Shown in pieces: positions 17,925-27,149 of a DNA stretch of 64,000 nt. Source of the DNA: Limihaloglobus sulfuriphilus (GTDB lineage: Bacteria; Planctomycetota; Phycisphaerae; Sedimentisphaerales; Sedimentisphaeraceae). A program made the translations under genes and the position numbers. The stretch covers positions 1,240,001 through 1,304,000 of the forward strand of contig NZ_CP019646.1 of assembly GCF_001999965.1 (NCBI RefSeq), written 5' to 3'. The notes beneath the pieces are model-generated. The model was not told where the DNA came from. It worked only from the letters and a program-made list of their open reading frames with translations, and searched no databases. How positions within the stretch are numbered: position 1 is the stretch's first letter; every line of letters starts with the position of its first letter.

Positions 17925-18980
17925 CTAAAATTGCTCAATCATTTTGAAAAGTGTTTCAGCGATTTGAGACTCGGGGACAGAAGCAACTTTTTTACCGTTT
18001 TTATAAATGAATCCCTTGTTTTTGCCCGCGCAGACGGCAATGTCAGAATCAGCCGCTTCTCCAGGGCCATTGACCACGCAGCCCATCACAGCTATCTTGA
18101 GAGGTTTATTGATCTTTTTTATCTCTTTGTCTATTGTCCTGGCAAGTTTTATAACATCTGTCTGGCACCTGCCGCACGTCGGGCAGACCGTCAGCTCGGG
18201 GTGTACTCTCCGGGCCAGTCCGATAGACTGGAGTATTTCAAGCGACATCTGCGGCTCTTTAACCGGATCTCCTGCCAGGCTCACACGAATCGTATCGCCT
18301 ATGCCCTCTGAAAGCAGGGTTCCAAGAACAACAGCCGTAGGAATCCTTGCGTGTTCGGGCAGGCCGGCGTGGGTCAGACCGATATGGACAGGATAATGAA
18401 ACTTTTCGGATATTGCACGGTTGATCTCAATCGTCCGTACCGGATCAGTGCTCTTTGCGCTGAGCACAAGATTTGCAAAGCCGCCCTTTTCAAAAAGGCG
18501 AACGTAGCCGGTCAGCTCACGAAGCATCAGCGGCACTCGCCCGTCCGGCGGCGTGTCATTTTTCAGATCACGTATGCTCGCCTCGTTGACACCGGTTCGG
18601 ATAGCGATTTTATGCTGTTTGGCGCAGTCAATTATTCGATTCAGGTCGTTCTTGTCCTTTATATTGCCCGGATTAAGGCGTATTTTGGCCGCACCGGCTT
18701 CTATTGCTTCGACAGCCCGTGCCGGCGAGAAGTGAATATCCGCGACAATCGGAACGGGCGCCCTGTCTATAATCTGTTTGAGCGCCTTTGTGTCATGTTC
18801 AGTGGGAACTGCAACCCTGACTATCCGGCAGCCCGCCGCGGCGAGTTTTTTGACCTGGCTAAGAGTTGCTGCGACATCTGTCGTAAGGGTATTGGTCATA
18901 GACTGTATGACTACCGGATGTTTCGAGCCGATACCGACATCGCCAACCATTACCGTTAATGTTTTTCTGCGTTTTATCAT
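17925..18980 (-). CDS. ispG: 4-hydroxy-3-methylbut-2-en-1-yl diphosphate synthase
   Basis: The penultimate enzyme of the MEP isoprenoid pathway, a [4Fe-4S] enzyme making HMBPP. Motifs are GSKHPVVIQSMTNT near the N-terminus, VADIHFSP, IRLNPGNI, the cluster cysteines CPTCGRC (about residues 264-270) and the VMGCVVNGPGEAADSDI block with the third cysteine. At 351 aa it is the short bacterial form without the insert of plant or Chlamydia enzymes. Its ATG is 2 bases past the stop of the upstream oxidoreductase gene, so the two are probably translated in tandem. IspH, the next step, is encoded about 9 kb away. Confidence 0.96.
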   Translation of the reverse strand: MIKRRKTLTVMVGDVGIGSKHPVVIQSMTNTLTTDVAATLSQVKKLAAAGCRIVRVAVPTEHDTKALKQIIDRAPVPIVADIHFSPARAVEAIEAGAAKIRLNPGNIKDKNDLNRIIDCAKQHKIAIRTGVNEASIRDLKNDTPPDGRVPLMLRELTGYVRLFEKGGFANLVLSAKSTDPVRTIEINRAISEKFHYPVHIGLTHAGLPEHARIPTAVVLGTLLSEGIGDTIRVSLAGDPVKEPQMSLEILQSIGLARRVHPELTVCPTCGRCQTDVIKLARTIDKEIKKINKPLKIAVMGCVVNGPGEAADSDIAVCAGKNKGFIYKNGKKVASVPESQIAETLFKMIEQF

Positions 18981-18982
18981 GT

Positions 18983-20074
18983 TTATTTATTCTCATTTAA
19001 GATACAACTCGTCCCGTGCGGCGACCAGCACTTATTACAGCTGATACACATGGGTTTGTAGTTTGGGTACTTCTGCCAGCGGTTTACCAGGTCATGCTCA
19101 CATGTAAACGGCCTGCTCATTGAGAAAAAGCCCACCTCTGTTTCGTGGAGTTTTTCCTGCATCCACTCAAAGGAACGATGGCCGCCGACAGATATAACAT
19201 CACTCTCCACTGCCGCGGCAACAACCGCTGCTTCATTGAAAAAATAGGACTGGTCAGCCTCTTTGCGGGCATTGCGTATCGGCCTTTGCGCCTCGGGCGA
19301 GCCCGCTGTGCCGCCGCTGACTTCAATAGCGTCTATTCCCAGCTGAGAAAGCCGGCAGCAGACAGAAAGCGATTCCTCAAATGACATTTCGGCATCATCA
19401 CCGTTAAAGTCCCGACTGTTAATCTTAATATATAAGGGGAAATCCCCGCATTTTCCGCGTATTTCATCATAAAGTTCGTAAAGTATCCTGGCGCGGTTCT
19501 TTATCGGGCCGCCGTAGCGGTCGGTTCTGCGGTTGTAATGGGGGTTTAGAAACTTGCTCAGCATATAGCCGTGAGCCGCGTGGAGCTGGACGGCGTCAAA
19601 GCCGCTTTTTTTTGCCCTGAGTGCGGCTTGAGCAAAAGCAGTTTTAAGGGCTTTTATATCGTCCATGCTCATCTCTTCGGGAACTACGCGGTACATCTTG
19701 TCCTCGACCGCGGAGGGACCTGTCATTCTGCGGCGGCGGGCCCTGTACTTTGTCTGAGAACTGCCGGCTGCCAGCTGTACGGCAATCCTGCCGCCCGCGG
19801 CATGAACACGGTCTGTCAGCTCTGCATAACCGTCTATATATTGATCATCGTGCATACCTATCATACGGGGAGCAACGAGGTCATCTTCTGTAATCCGGGC
19901 AAAACCTGTTATAGTCATACCTACGCCCCCCTTTGCAAAATCAACAAAGAGGCCGGTTAATTTTTCAGTGGCGCTGCCGTCATATTCAGCCATGTTTTCC
20001 CACGTGGCCGAACGAACAAAACGATTTGCTACATTGACACCGCCCAGAGTTGTTTTTTCAATAAGTTTTTTCAT
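18983..20074 (-). CDS. NADH:flavin oxidoreductase, old yellow enzyme family
   Basis: A 363-aa FMN-dependent TIM-barrel oxidoreductase. It shows LGGVNVANRFVRSATWE, GVGMTITGFARIT, AGGRIAVQLAAGSSQ, FDAVQLHAAHGYMLSKFLNPHYN and RTDRYGG, all typical of the family. The end CISCNKCWSPHGTSC carries four cysteines, as in the linker of 2,4-dienoyl-CoA-reductase-type members, but the C-terminal NAD(P)H/FAD domains are absent. The ATG at 20074 is chosen over an in-frame codon 30 bases upstream by family N-terminus. It is followed within 2 bases by ispG. Substrate is unknown; enoate reduction is likely. Confidence 0.9.
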   Translation of the reverse strand: MKKLIEKTTLGGVNVANRFVRSATWENMAEYDGSATEKLTGLFVDFAKGGVGMTITGFARITEDDLVAPRMIGMHDDQYIDGYAELTDRVHAAGGRIAVQLAAGSSQTKYRARRRRMTGPSAVEDKMYRVVPEEMSMDDIKALKTAFAQAALRAKKSGFDAVQLHAAHGYMLSKFLNPHYNRRTDRYGGPIKNRARILYELYDEIRGKCGDFPLYIKINSRDFNGDDAEMSFEESLSVCCRLSQLGIDAIEVSGGTAGSPEAQRPIRNARKEADQSYFFNEAAVVAAAVESDVISVGGHRSFEWMQEKLHETEVGFFSMSRPFTCEHDLVNRWQKYPNYKPMCISCNKCWSPHGTSCILNENK

Positions 20075-20209
20075 TGTTATTTTTCTCTCTATATTAAACT
20101 GCATTATAATCTTAATTCAACAAAAGGGCGATAAGATTAGTATTTTGAGATGTAAAATCAAGAATAAACCCAGATAACCCCGGAAAATGTGCGAAACTTC
20201 CTTGACACT

Positions 20210-20300
20210 ACCAAATGTTTTTTTGACAGGATTACAGGATTGACAGGTTTTTGTTGGTTTTTTTTGTGATTCTGCCAGAGGTCTAATTGGGAATTGGGGA
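20210..20300. repeat. Degenerate short-period repeat in an intergenic region
   Basis: The region contains GGATTACAGGATTGACAGG, a doubled AGGATT(A/G)AC unit, and then AATTGGGGAACTGAATGGAC and GATTGGACGGGG, loosely periodic. Such decayed AACAGGATT-type simple repeats are common between genes in these bacteria; here they lie between the oxidoreductase and yebC genes. Confidence 0.5.
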
Positions 20301-20369
20301 ACTGAATGGACTGATTGGACGGGGTTGGTTGGTAAGAATCTGGAAAAACGTCAGCGGCGTTGTTTGGAT

Positions 20370-20403
20370 CAAATTCGTGAATTTGCTCTACAATGTTATC
20401 GCG
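20370..20403 (+). repeat. 34-bp dispersed palindromic repeat, copy 1
   Basis: Its reverse complement occurs at 49091-49124 with 32 of 34 bases identical. The core CAAATTCGTGAATTTG is itself a near-perfect palindrome. The rest of the 20.1-20.5 kb stretch holds no convincing gene. Confidence 0.75.
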
Positions 20404-20536
20404 AACACCGATATGGAACGAATTAAACAGCCCAGCCCGTCTTCGTTTTTGTCCCGTCAAACCTATGCCATAATAAAAGATAGGACGAGCACCGCCGGCA
20501 GCGATGCCCGTTTTGAGACATATCTTTTATAAATCC

Positions 20537-21289
20537 TTAGTTATTCAGCTTTTCAAGGATTTCATCCGGAATATCGAAGTTTGAATACACATTTTGAACA
20601 TCATCATGGTCTTCAAAGTCCTCGACGAGATTAAGTATCTTCTCCGCCGCGGATACATCTGAAACCTTGATGGTGTTCTGGGGAACCATTGCCAACTCTG
20701 CGGACAAGGGCTCTATACCTGATTCAGTAATGGCATTTTTCAGCCCGTCAAACTCTGAAGGTGCGCAGGTGATTTCATACACTTCACCCAGATTCTGCAT
20801 ATCCTCGGCTCCTGCTCCAAGAGCAGTATCCATAAGCTCATCTTCGTCCACAGACTCTGCGGAAACGGTGATAACACCCTTGCTGCTGAACATATAACTA
20901 ACGCAGCCGCTGGTGCCCATAGAGCCGCCGCGGCGTTCGAACAATTTCTTGACTTCCGGACCGGTGCGGTTTCTATTATCGGTCAGAGTTTCAACCATAA
21001 CAGCTATTCCGCCGGGGGCGTAACCCTCGTAGATAATCTCTTCATAGCTGACGCCGCCAAGTTCGCCGGTGCCCTTTTTTATCGCTTTTTCGATAGTATC
21101 TTTGGGCATATTCGCGGCTTTGCCCTTGTCGATAGCATAACGAAGCGGGAGATTTGAAGACGGATCGCCGCCGCCGTTTTTAGCAGCAACCATGATCAGC
21201 TTTGCTATCTTGCTCCAGGCTCTTCCTCGTTTTGCATCATTTGCGGCTTTTTTGTGTTTTATACCAGCCCAATGTGAATGACCTGCCAT
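20537..21289 (-). CDS. yebC: YebC/PmpR family transcription/translation regulator
   Basis: A 250-aa YebC protein (TACO1 family), recognised from MAGHSHWAGIKHKKAANDAKRG, the hallmark N-terminus, then IYEGYAPGGIAVMVETLTDNRNRT and FERRGGSMGTSGCVSYMF. The family has been described both as DNA-binding regulators and as ribosome-associated factors that ease polyproline stalling; the second role would suit its place at the end of the nusA-infB-rbfA operon. GAGGA lies 6 bases before the ATG. It is full length and has all three usual domains. Confidence 0.96.
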   Translation of the reverse strand: MAGHSHWAGIKHKKAANDAKRGRAWSKIAKLIMVAAKNGGGDPSSNLPLRYAIDKGKAANMPKDTIEKAIKKGTGELGGVSYEEIIYEGYAPGGIAVMVETLTDNRNRTGPEVKKLFERRGGSMGTSGCVSYMFSSKGVITVSAESVDEDELMDTALGAGAEDMQNLGEVYEITCAPSEFDGLKNAITESGIEPLSAELAMVPQNTIKVSDVSAAEKILNLVEDFEDHDDVQNVYSNFDIPDEILEKLNN

Positions 21290-21325
21290 ACGTTCCTCGT
21301 AAAATGAAATGATTTTTAATGTTTT

Positions 21326-22210
21326 TTATTTCTTCTTAGCAGCTGTTTTCTTCTTTGCTGACTTGGCCTTAGGTGCCGTTTTTTTAGCGGTTGTCTTCTT
21401 TGTTGCGGTTTTTTTGGCTGCTGATTTTTTTGTAGCTGTTTTCTTTGCCGTTTTCTTCTTTGCTGTCTTAGTTTCAGCGGCGGATTTTACTGTCTTCTTC
21501 GCGGCTGAACCGGCCTTTGCTGAGGATTTTTTCGATTTAGACGGAGTTTTCTTTTTTGCAGTTTTAGCTTTATTAGATTCTTCGGCATGAGCCTCAATAT
21601 CCTCAATGTCCGCTTGATCAGCGGCGGCTTTTATATAGCAGTACAGGCTGTAAAGCTCGCTAACTGGTATTTGTCTCTCGAGAAAGCCCTTTATCTCAGA
21701 TTCTTTGGAACCCGGATAAACCAGGCCCGCGAATTTGACGTAATCAAACATCCTTTTAGACATAGGAAGGTGCTGAGCCCCCATAGCCGTCAACATAAAG
21801 AAGTCAATTATATACTTGCTCATACCCGTTAGAGTATCAAGCTCCCTGCTGGCTTCACGTTTGCCTTTTTCGAGCAGCATTTCCAGCGAGAGACAATCAT
21901 ATTTGTCAAAAATTGCGTTTAGAGCGGATTTTATATTTTCTCCAAGCAATTTAGATTCAAGGCATCTGCTGCCGAGTACATCTTTGATTTCTTCGTGGCG
22001 TGAAACCCGCAAATCGTTCCAGTCAACGAAGTGTGATTGAAGGGTTGAGTATATTGTGGGTGCGTCTTGAAACGGAACGATTTCATATATTCCCGCCCAG
22101 ACGACAATATCTATCTCATTTTCCTGCTCTATCTGAGGAACAGATATTTCAGATTTCATTTTTTTAATGAATTTTTTTAGTACCTGAGAATATTTTTTGG
22201 ACTCTTTCAT
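21326..22210 (-). CDS. HhH-GPD-like protein with histone-H1-like tail
   Basis: A 294-aa protein in two parts. Residues about 20-200 resemble the helix-hairpin-helix fold of endonuclease III: FVDWNDLRVSRHEEI (61-75), hairpin LDTLTGMSKYI (124-134) and helix KRMFDYVKFAGLV (152-164). The place of the catalytic Asp (VDTHV in active enzymes) reads LPMSKRM (148-154), and no Cys cluster follows, so glycosylase activity is unlikely. Residues about 213-294 are almost only Lys, Ala, Thr and Ser with AAKKTA-type repeats, like eukaryotic and bacterial histone-H1-like tails. AGAGG precedes the ATG; it starts 13 bases after rbfA and ends 36 bases before yebC. A structural DNA-binding or nucleoid role is inferred. 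Confidence 0.8.
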   Translation of the reverse strand: MKESKKYSQVLKKFIKKMKSEISVPQIEQENEIDIVVWAGIYEIVPFQDAPTIYSTLQSHFVDWNDLRVSRHEEIKDVLGSRCLESKLLGENIKSALNAIFDKYDCLSLEMLLEKGKREASRELDTLTGMSKYIIDFFMLTAMGAQHLPMSKRMFDYVKFAGLVYPGSKESEIKGFLERQIPVSELYSLYCYIKAAADQADIEDIEAHAEESNKAKTAKKKTPSKSKKSSAKAGSAAKKTVKSAAETKTAKKKTAKKTATKKSAAKKTATKKTTAKKTAPKAKSAKKKTAAKKK

Positions 22211-22223
22211 TTCAACCTCTGAT

Positions 22224-22628
22224 CTATTTTATGTCTTCTGTATCCTGGTCTTGGATATTCTGCTCGGCGTCTTTTTTATGCAGCTCATCAGCTATCTTTT
22301 CAATTATTTTAAGAGTTTCGCCGGCCTTTTTATATTTTAGATCTTCATGAAAACTTATTATCGGACAAAAACGGATATTAAGCTCATGGGCAAGCAAAGT
22401 CTGAATGTGGCCGCGGGCATGTTTTATCGCACGCAGAGTAATTTCCGCGGTATCCTCGGGTATAAAACTCAGATGAACCGACGCGTTACGCAGGTCAGGA
22501 GTCAATTCAACCTCGGTTACACTGACAAAGCCCTGGATTCGCGGGTCACTGAGATGATTTTGAATCGCATCGCTGACCACTTCTTTTATGATTCTTGCCA
22601 TACGAAGTTTTCGCCGGTTTTCAAGCAT
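22224..22628 (-). CDS. rbfA: 30S ribosome-binding factor RbfA
   Basis: A 134-aa late 30S assembly factor that binds 16S rRNA near helix 1 and is needed for cold growth. The family pattern is visible: ARIIKEVVSDAIQNHLSDPRI, FVSVTEVELTPDLRNASVHLSF and the KH-like half with HELNIRFCPIISFHED. The C-terminus is charged and probably flexible. It lies 47 bases after infB, the usual order. The ATG at 22628 lacks a ribosome site; a second ATG at 22601 (MARIIKE) is possible. Confidence 0.93.
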   Translation of the reverse strand: MLENRRKLRMARIIKEVVSDAIQNHLSDPRIQGFVSVTEVELTPDLRNASVHLSFIPEDTAEITLRAIKHARGHIQTLLAHELNIRFCPIISFHEDLKYKKAGETLKIIEKIADELHKKDAEQNIQDQDTEDIK

Positions 22629-22675
22629 CTGGATACCTATTATTTTAAAGCATTACTGCCTGTTGTTATCAACTT

Positions 22676-25399
22676 TTAAAGAGTCCTGGCAACTTTAATG
22701 ATTTCGTACGCTTCAAACTGATCGTCAACTTTGATATCGTCAAAGCCGGAGATATTTATGCCGCACTCATAGCCGGACTTTACCTCGCGGACATCATCTT
22801 TAAAGTGTTTGAGTGAATCGATTTTACAGTTGTCCTTAACTACGACATTGTTTCGTATCAGACGAATCTGAGAATTTCGCCTTACAAGCCCCTCATTCAC
22901 ATAACATCCGGCAATGGTACCGGCATTTGGAACACGGAAGGTATCTCTAACGGTAAGCCTGCCGAGAATGTTTTCTTTTTCATCCGGCTCAAGCATACCG
23001 GCCATAGCGTCTTTGAGCTCTTCTGTTATTCTGTAAATAACATTGTAAAGCCTTATATCCACTCCGCGTTCTTCGGCGATATTCTTCACCTGGTTCTCTG
23101 GAACCACATTGAAGCCGATAATGATTGCTCCGGAGGCCTCCGCAAGCACGACATCGCCCTCGGTTACGCCTCCAACGCCGGCATGAATGATTTTTATCTT
23201 TACTTCATCTGTGTTGAGCTCACTTAGATATTTGATCAAAACATCAACAGAGCCCTGCACATCTGCACGGATGATAAGGTTAAGCTCTTTGACATTACCT
23301 GCCTCGATCTGGCTGAAGAGATTATCCAGCGTAATGTTAGTCCTGCGGCTTAGGGTTTTCTCACGCTCTAACTGTTTGAGCTGTTCGGCAGCGTCTTTTG
23401 CCCGTGACTGGTCATTGAGGCAATAGAATTTATCGCCGGCACTGGGCACATCACTGAGACCTGTAACCTCTACCGGAATCGATGGTCCGGCTTTTTTGAT
23501 CACTTTTCCACTGCTGTCCCGCATTGTCCGCAGACGGCCGTAGCCAATACCTGCCAGAATAACATCGCCCTTCTTGAGAGTACCTTCTTTTATGAGCAGT
23601 GTTGCCACCACACCCCTGTCCTGGGTCATTTTCGATTCGACAACCCAGCCCATTGCCGGGATCTTTGTGTCGGCCTTCAACTCATGAAGCTCAGCAATCA
23701 GCTCTATTGCCTCGATGAGCTCATCGATTCCTTCACCTGTTTCCGCACTGGTTTTGACAACCTCGGTATCGCCGCCCCATTCACTCGGCACAAGACCGTT
23801 TTCCGCGAGCTGGCCGTATATCTTATTAACATCAACACCGGGTAAATCAATTTTGTTAAGTGCCACAATTATAGGCACTTCTGCCGCCTGGGCGTGATTT
23901 ATCGCTTCTTTTGTCTGAGGCATCACACCGTCGTCTGCCGCACATACAAGTATTACGATATCTGTCATGTTAGCACCGCGGGCACGCATGGCCGTGAAAG
24001 CTGCGTGGCCGGGCGTATCGAGGAATGTTAACTTATGTCCTTTGTAATTTACCTGATGCGCGCCGGTATGCTGAGTAATACCGCCGGCCTCTCCCGCGGC
24101 AACACTTGCTGAACGTATCTTGTCAAGCAGTGAGGTCTTGCCGTGGTCAACATGACCGAGCATGGTTACCACCGGATGGCGGCTTTGAATATTTTTACGC
24201 TCACGCTCTTTGAACTCGGTTTCAATGTCTTCTTCGACTGTCTTTTTCACTTCTACGACAAGCTCAACACCAAATTCCAGAGCCACAAGCTCTGCAACAT
24301 CAGTAGATATAGCCTGGTTAGCCGTCGCCATTATTCCCTGCTTCATGAGCTCTTTGATTATATCCGTGATCTTGACTGAAAGAGACGCCGAAAGTGATTT
24401 TACGGTTATAGGCTCTGAAACAGCAACCTTGTCGGGACGTTCAACCTTTCTGGCAGACTCTGATTTCTTCTTCTCGCCGCCGCCAATCTTTCTTGAAGGC
24501 CGCAAACGGAGTGTCTCGCCCCGAGCCGCGGCAAGGCGGGCACGCCTTTCTTCAATATCACGCATCCGATATTTTTTAGAGTGTTTATCATCATCACTGC
24601 GGCCGGAAGATGACTTTTTGCCTTTTTTACCCTTTTTATCCTTCAACGCATCCATCAGTTTTTCCGTGGGCGGTGCCGCGAAATCAGGAACACTTCTCGG
24701 CTGACGCGGTTTACGGGGGCGGCTGCGGGTGTCTTCTACCGGCTTTTCAACCCTGACAACCTTTGGCCCGCTCAGTTTTGCCGGTTTAGGCACAGAAAGC
24801 TGGGGACCTGCCGGTTTGACATTGACCGGTTTGGGAACTTCTACCATAACCGGTGCAGCCGGCTTGTCTATCTTCTGCGGTATATTGACCCTGAAGGCCT
24901 CTGCCTGCTCAGGTTCTTTGGGCTTTTCTTCTGCTGTGTCGTCATCTGTTTTTTCAGGTTCTTCTCCGGCCTCAGGTTCTGCTTTTTCAGTTTCTTCTTT
25001 AACCTGCGTCTCTTGACCGGCTTCTTTTGCCTCAGTTTCCCTGGGCTCGGCGGCGGCAGAGGGTTGGGCTTCTTTAGGCTCTAATCCGGCCTGCTCTGAT
25101 CCCTGCACACCGGCGGGAGCTGCCTCTTGGGCTGTGCCGGCCTGGCCAGAGGGCTCAGTCTCTGATTTCTGGGGAACAACGCGTACCTCTTTGAGATCTA
25201 CCCGGTCTGTCGTTTCTACTACATGAGTGTGCTCACCCTCGCTGAACCATTCGCGTATTGATGCCGCCTGACCAGCGGTCAATGTTGACATATGGTTCTT
25301 CACGTCCAGGCCCTCTGCCTGGCATTTTTCGACGATAGATTTACTCTTTACGCCTAATTGTTTTGCAAGAATGTGAACTCTGTATTGCGTTTTAGCCAA
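22676..25399 (-). CDS. infB: Translation initiation factor IF-2
   Basis: A 907-aa GTPase that places initiator tRNA on the 30S subunit. The N-terminal IF2 helix domain ([31 protein letters not shown], residues 6-37) is followed by a long Glu/Ala/Pro-rich linker (about 70-240) and a Lys/Arg-rich stretch (about 240-320). A second IF2_N domain then leads to the G domain: GHVDHGKT (G1), DTPGH (G3) and NKID (G4). Domains II-IV complete the factor. The start is TTG at 25399, 7 bases after GGAG; no in-frame ATG fits the family start. It lies 56 bases after nusA. Confidence 0.97.
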   Translation of the reverse strand: MAKTQYRVHILAKQLGVKSKSIVEKCQAEGLDVKNHMSTLTAGQAASIREWFSEGEHTHVVETTDRVDLKEVRVVPQKSETEPSGQAGTAQEAAPAGVQGSEQAGLEPKEAQPSAAAEPRETEAKEAGQETQVKEETEKAEPEAGEEPEKTDDDTAEEKPKEPEQAEAFRVNIPQKIDKPAAPVMVEVPKPVNVKPAGPQLSVPKPAKLSGPKVVRVEKPVEDTRSRPRKPRQPRSVPDFAAPPTEKLMDALKDKKGKKGKKSSSGRSDDDKHSKKYRMRDIEERRARLAAARGETLRLRPSRKIGGGEKKKSESARKVERPDKVAVSEPITVKSLSASLSVKITDIIKELMKQGIMATANQAISTDVAELVALEFGVELVVEVKKTVEEDIETEFKERERKNIQSRHPVVTMLGHVDHGKTSLLDKIRSASVAAGEAGGITQHTGAHQVNYKGHKLTFLDTPGHAAFTAMRARGANMTDIVILVCAADDGVMPQTKEAINHAQAAEVPIIVALNKIDLPGVDVNKIYGQLAENGLVPSEWGGDTEVVKTSAETGEGIDELIEAIELIAELHELKADTKIPAMGWVVESKMTQDRGVVATLLIKEGTLKKGDVILAGIGYGRLRTMRDSSGKVIKKAGPSIPVEVTGLSDVPSAGDKFYCLNDQSRAKDAAEQLKQLEREKTLSRRTNITLDNLFSQIEAGNVKELNLIIRADVQGSVDVLIKYLSELNTDEVKIKIIHAGVGGVTEGDVVLAEASGAIIIGFNVVPENQVKNIAEERGVDIRLYNVIYRITEELKDAMAGMLEPDEKENILGRLTVRDTFRVPNAGTIAGCYVNEGLVRRNSQIRLIRNNVVVKDNCKIDSLKHFKDDVREVKSGYECGINISGFDDIKVDDQFEAYEIIKVARTL

Positions 25400-25455
25400 A
25401 ACTGTTCTCCGAACATCTTTATAAATTTTCTGATACGATTACGACAAATCCTAAG

Positions 25456-26631
25456 TTACTCAGCGGATTCAGACCCTGACTTTTCAGCCTTTAATGTCTC
25501 TATTGCCAGATCGACCAGACGCTGCGCGAGGTCTTGATCAAGACCAAGCTCATCGATAAGCGGCTGCGGGCCGACTTCTTCTATGTCATGCACCGTAAGC
25601 AGGCCTAAAGCAAGGAACTTATCGATCAAATGTTCATCACCTGTTGAAAACTCTTTATATATTTCAGTCAGTTCCTCAACTTCCTGATTATACTCATCGG
25701 GAGTCAAAATATCGATATCCCATCCTGTCAGACGTGCCGCGAGACGCACATTTTGTCCATGCTTGCCGATTGCCAGGCTTAGCTGGCTCTCGGGCACAAC
25801 AGCGGTCGCCCTGCCCAGCTCGAAACAAAGTGCAATTTCCGTGCATTCTGCCGGCTTGATGGCATTGGTTATCAGATCCTGTGATGAATCACTCCAGGGA
25901 ACGATATCTATTTTCTCGCCGCTGAGCTCATCAACTATATTTTTGATCCTGCTGCCTCTTACGCCGACACACGCCCCGACAGGATCTACACGGTCATCGT
26001 TAGAGCCGACTGCAATCTTCGTACGGTAGCCGGCCTCTCTTGAAAGCGCCCGTATTTCTACAATGCCCTCGGCAATTTCGGGTATTTCAGCTTCAAAGAG
26101 CCGCCGTATAAAATCTCTGTGAGTTCTGGAGAGCTTTATTTTAACCTGGCTTGTATCTTCACGTACATCAGCTATAACTGCCCGGAGCCTCTCACCTGTG
26201 TGGTGGGTCTCGCCGGGGATCTGCTCTGTCTTAGGCAGATATGCCTCGGCCCTGCCCTCAAGACTTATGACGGCACTGCCTCTTTCTTTGCGGGTTATGG
26301 TGCCGGTTATCAACTCGCCCCTGCGCTCGGCATATTCTGTATAAATGCTGTCCCGTTCATCGGCTTTTATTTTCTGGATCATAACCTGCTTGACTGTCTG
26401 AGCAGGGATACGGCCGAGCTCTTTGATATCAATCGGGGCATTGTCCTTGTAAGCCGTTATCTGGCCGTTATTTCTGTCGATATTAACAACGACATCACAA
26501 TCAGGGTCACCATAGTGCTTCTTGGCACCGGAGACCATCGCTGCTTCAAGGTCTAAAAAAATTGACTCGCGGTCAAGATTTTTATCTCTTGCAATGTTAT
26601 CAACTATTCTGACAATTTCCTGAGTATTCAT
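25456..26631 (-). CDS. nusA: Transcription termination/antitermination protein NusA
   Basis: A 391-aa RNA-polymerase-binding factor that tunes pausing and termination. The N-terminal domain (about 1-120) is followed by an S1 domain (GELITGTITRKERGSAVISLEGRAEAYLP) and two KH domains with DPVGACVGVRGSRIKNIVDELSGEKIDIV and LAIGKHGQNVRLAARLTGWDIDI. A single C-terminal HhH-like acidic repeat follows (IDKFLALGLLTVHDIEEVGPQPL). The ATG at 26631 is chosen over the TTG 3 bases upstream. The usual rimP gene is not upstream; instead there is a hairpin with a T-run 22 bases before the start. Confidence 0.96.
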   Translation of the reverse strand: MNTQEIVRIVDNIARDKNLDRESIFLDLEAAMVSGAKKHYGDPDCDVVVNIDRNNGQITAYKDNAPIDIKELGRIPAQTVKQVMIQKIKADERDSIYTEYAERRGELITGTITRKERGSAVISLEGRAEAYLPKTEQIPGETHHTGERLRAVIADVREDTSQVKIKLSRTHRDFIRRLFEAEIPEIAEGIVEIRALSREAGYRTKIAVGSNDDRVDPVGACVGVRGSRIKNIVDELSGEKIDIVPWSDSSQDLITNAIKPAECTEIALCFELGRATAVVPESQLSLAIGKHGQNVRLAARLTGWDIDILTPDEYNQEVEELTEIYKEFSTGDEHLIDKFLALGLLTVHDIEEVGPQPLIDELGLDQDLAQRLVDLAIETLKAEKSGSESAE

Positions 26632-26653
26632 CAATTTGCTTTCTTAAAACAAT

Positions 26654-26683
26654 AAAAAAAGTGGAAACCCGGAGATTTCCACT
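26654..26683 (-). terminator. Intrinsic-terminator-like hairpin just upstream of nusA
   Basis: On the minus strand AGTGGAAA (26683-26676) pairs perfectly with TTTCCACT (26667-26660) around an 8-base loop, and seven T residues follow. It ends 22 bases before the nusA ATG. Either it ends an unseen upstream transcript or it is an attenuator of the nusA operon, where NusA could regulate its own synthesis. The 8-bp stem and T-run are seen; the role is inferred. Confidence 0.7.
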
Positions 26684-27149
26684 TCATATTACGTATAAAC
26701 TGTTATCATAACAGACTGCGCCGGGCGGATTTAACCCCGCCACCCATCAAAAGGGCGTAATATTAATTTGAAGCAGAGAATCTGCATCCGAATCTACATT
26801 AAATTTCTCATAACGTTAATTCCAATTAAAAACTCCATAAGATTATAAGCAACTATACTGATATGTCAACAAGGGCTTTACTAAAAAATAAGACGCGGCG
26901 ATTTTTCTTTCAAGTCAAAAAATACGTCCGGGCTAAACCACCCAAAGCCCCGTGTCCAACTCTACACCGCATTCACAGATTTAGTGTCTTAAACATCTTT
27001 CCCGGCAGGACAATCGCACCTTAATATACCTGAATCGCCCGCGGTTTTCATCTTTGTCTTTGCTATACAGGATTATTTTGATATAAATTCAGTCTGCATT
27101 TAGCAGTTTTATAACAGATACAATTTAAAAAAACAGAAAAAAAACACAA
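26684..27149. other. Gene-free region upstream of nusA and ispH
   Basis: About 465 bases between divergent nusA and ispH. It holds a second possible hairpin in the nusA leader (GGCGG...CCGCC, about 26723-26743) and the palindrome CTGTTATCATAACAG at 26700-26714, which could be an operator. No coding frame with a ribosome site was seen; rimP, expected here in many bacteria, is absent. Confidence 0.5.

Noticed and set aside
20158-20532. Open frames on both strands in the yebC-oxidoreductase gap (one with KPVNPVILSKK)
   Set aside because: They arise from the AACAGGATT-type and palindromic repeats; codon use is poor and no domains are seen.
21309-21590. Plus-strand Phe/Ala/Val-rich 'membrane protein' frame
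   Set aside because: It is the antisense of the Lys/Ala-rich tail of the HhH-GPD-like protein.
24210-25016. Plus-strand frames rich in Ser opposite infB
   Set aside because: Antisense shadows of the low-complexity IF-2 linker.
26700-26714. Perfect palindrome CTGTTATCATAACAG as a terminator
   Set aside because: One-base loop and no T-run; an operator site is more plausible but unproven.
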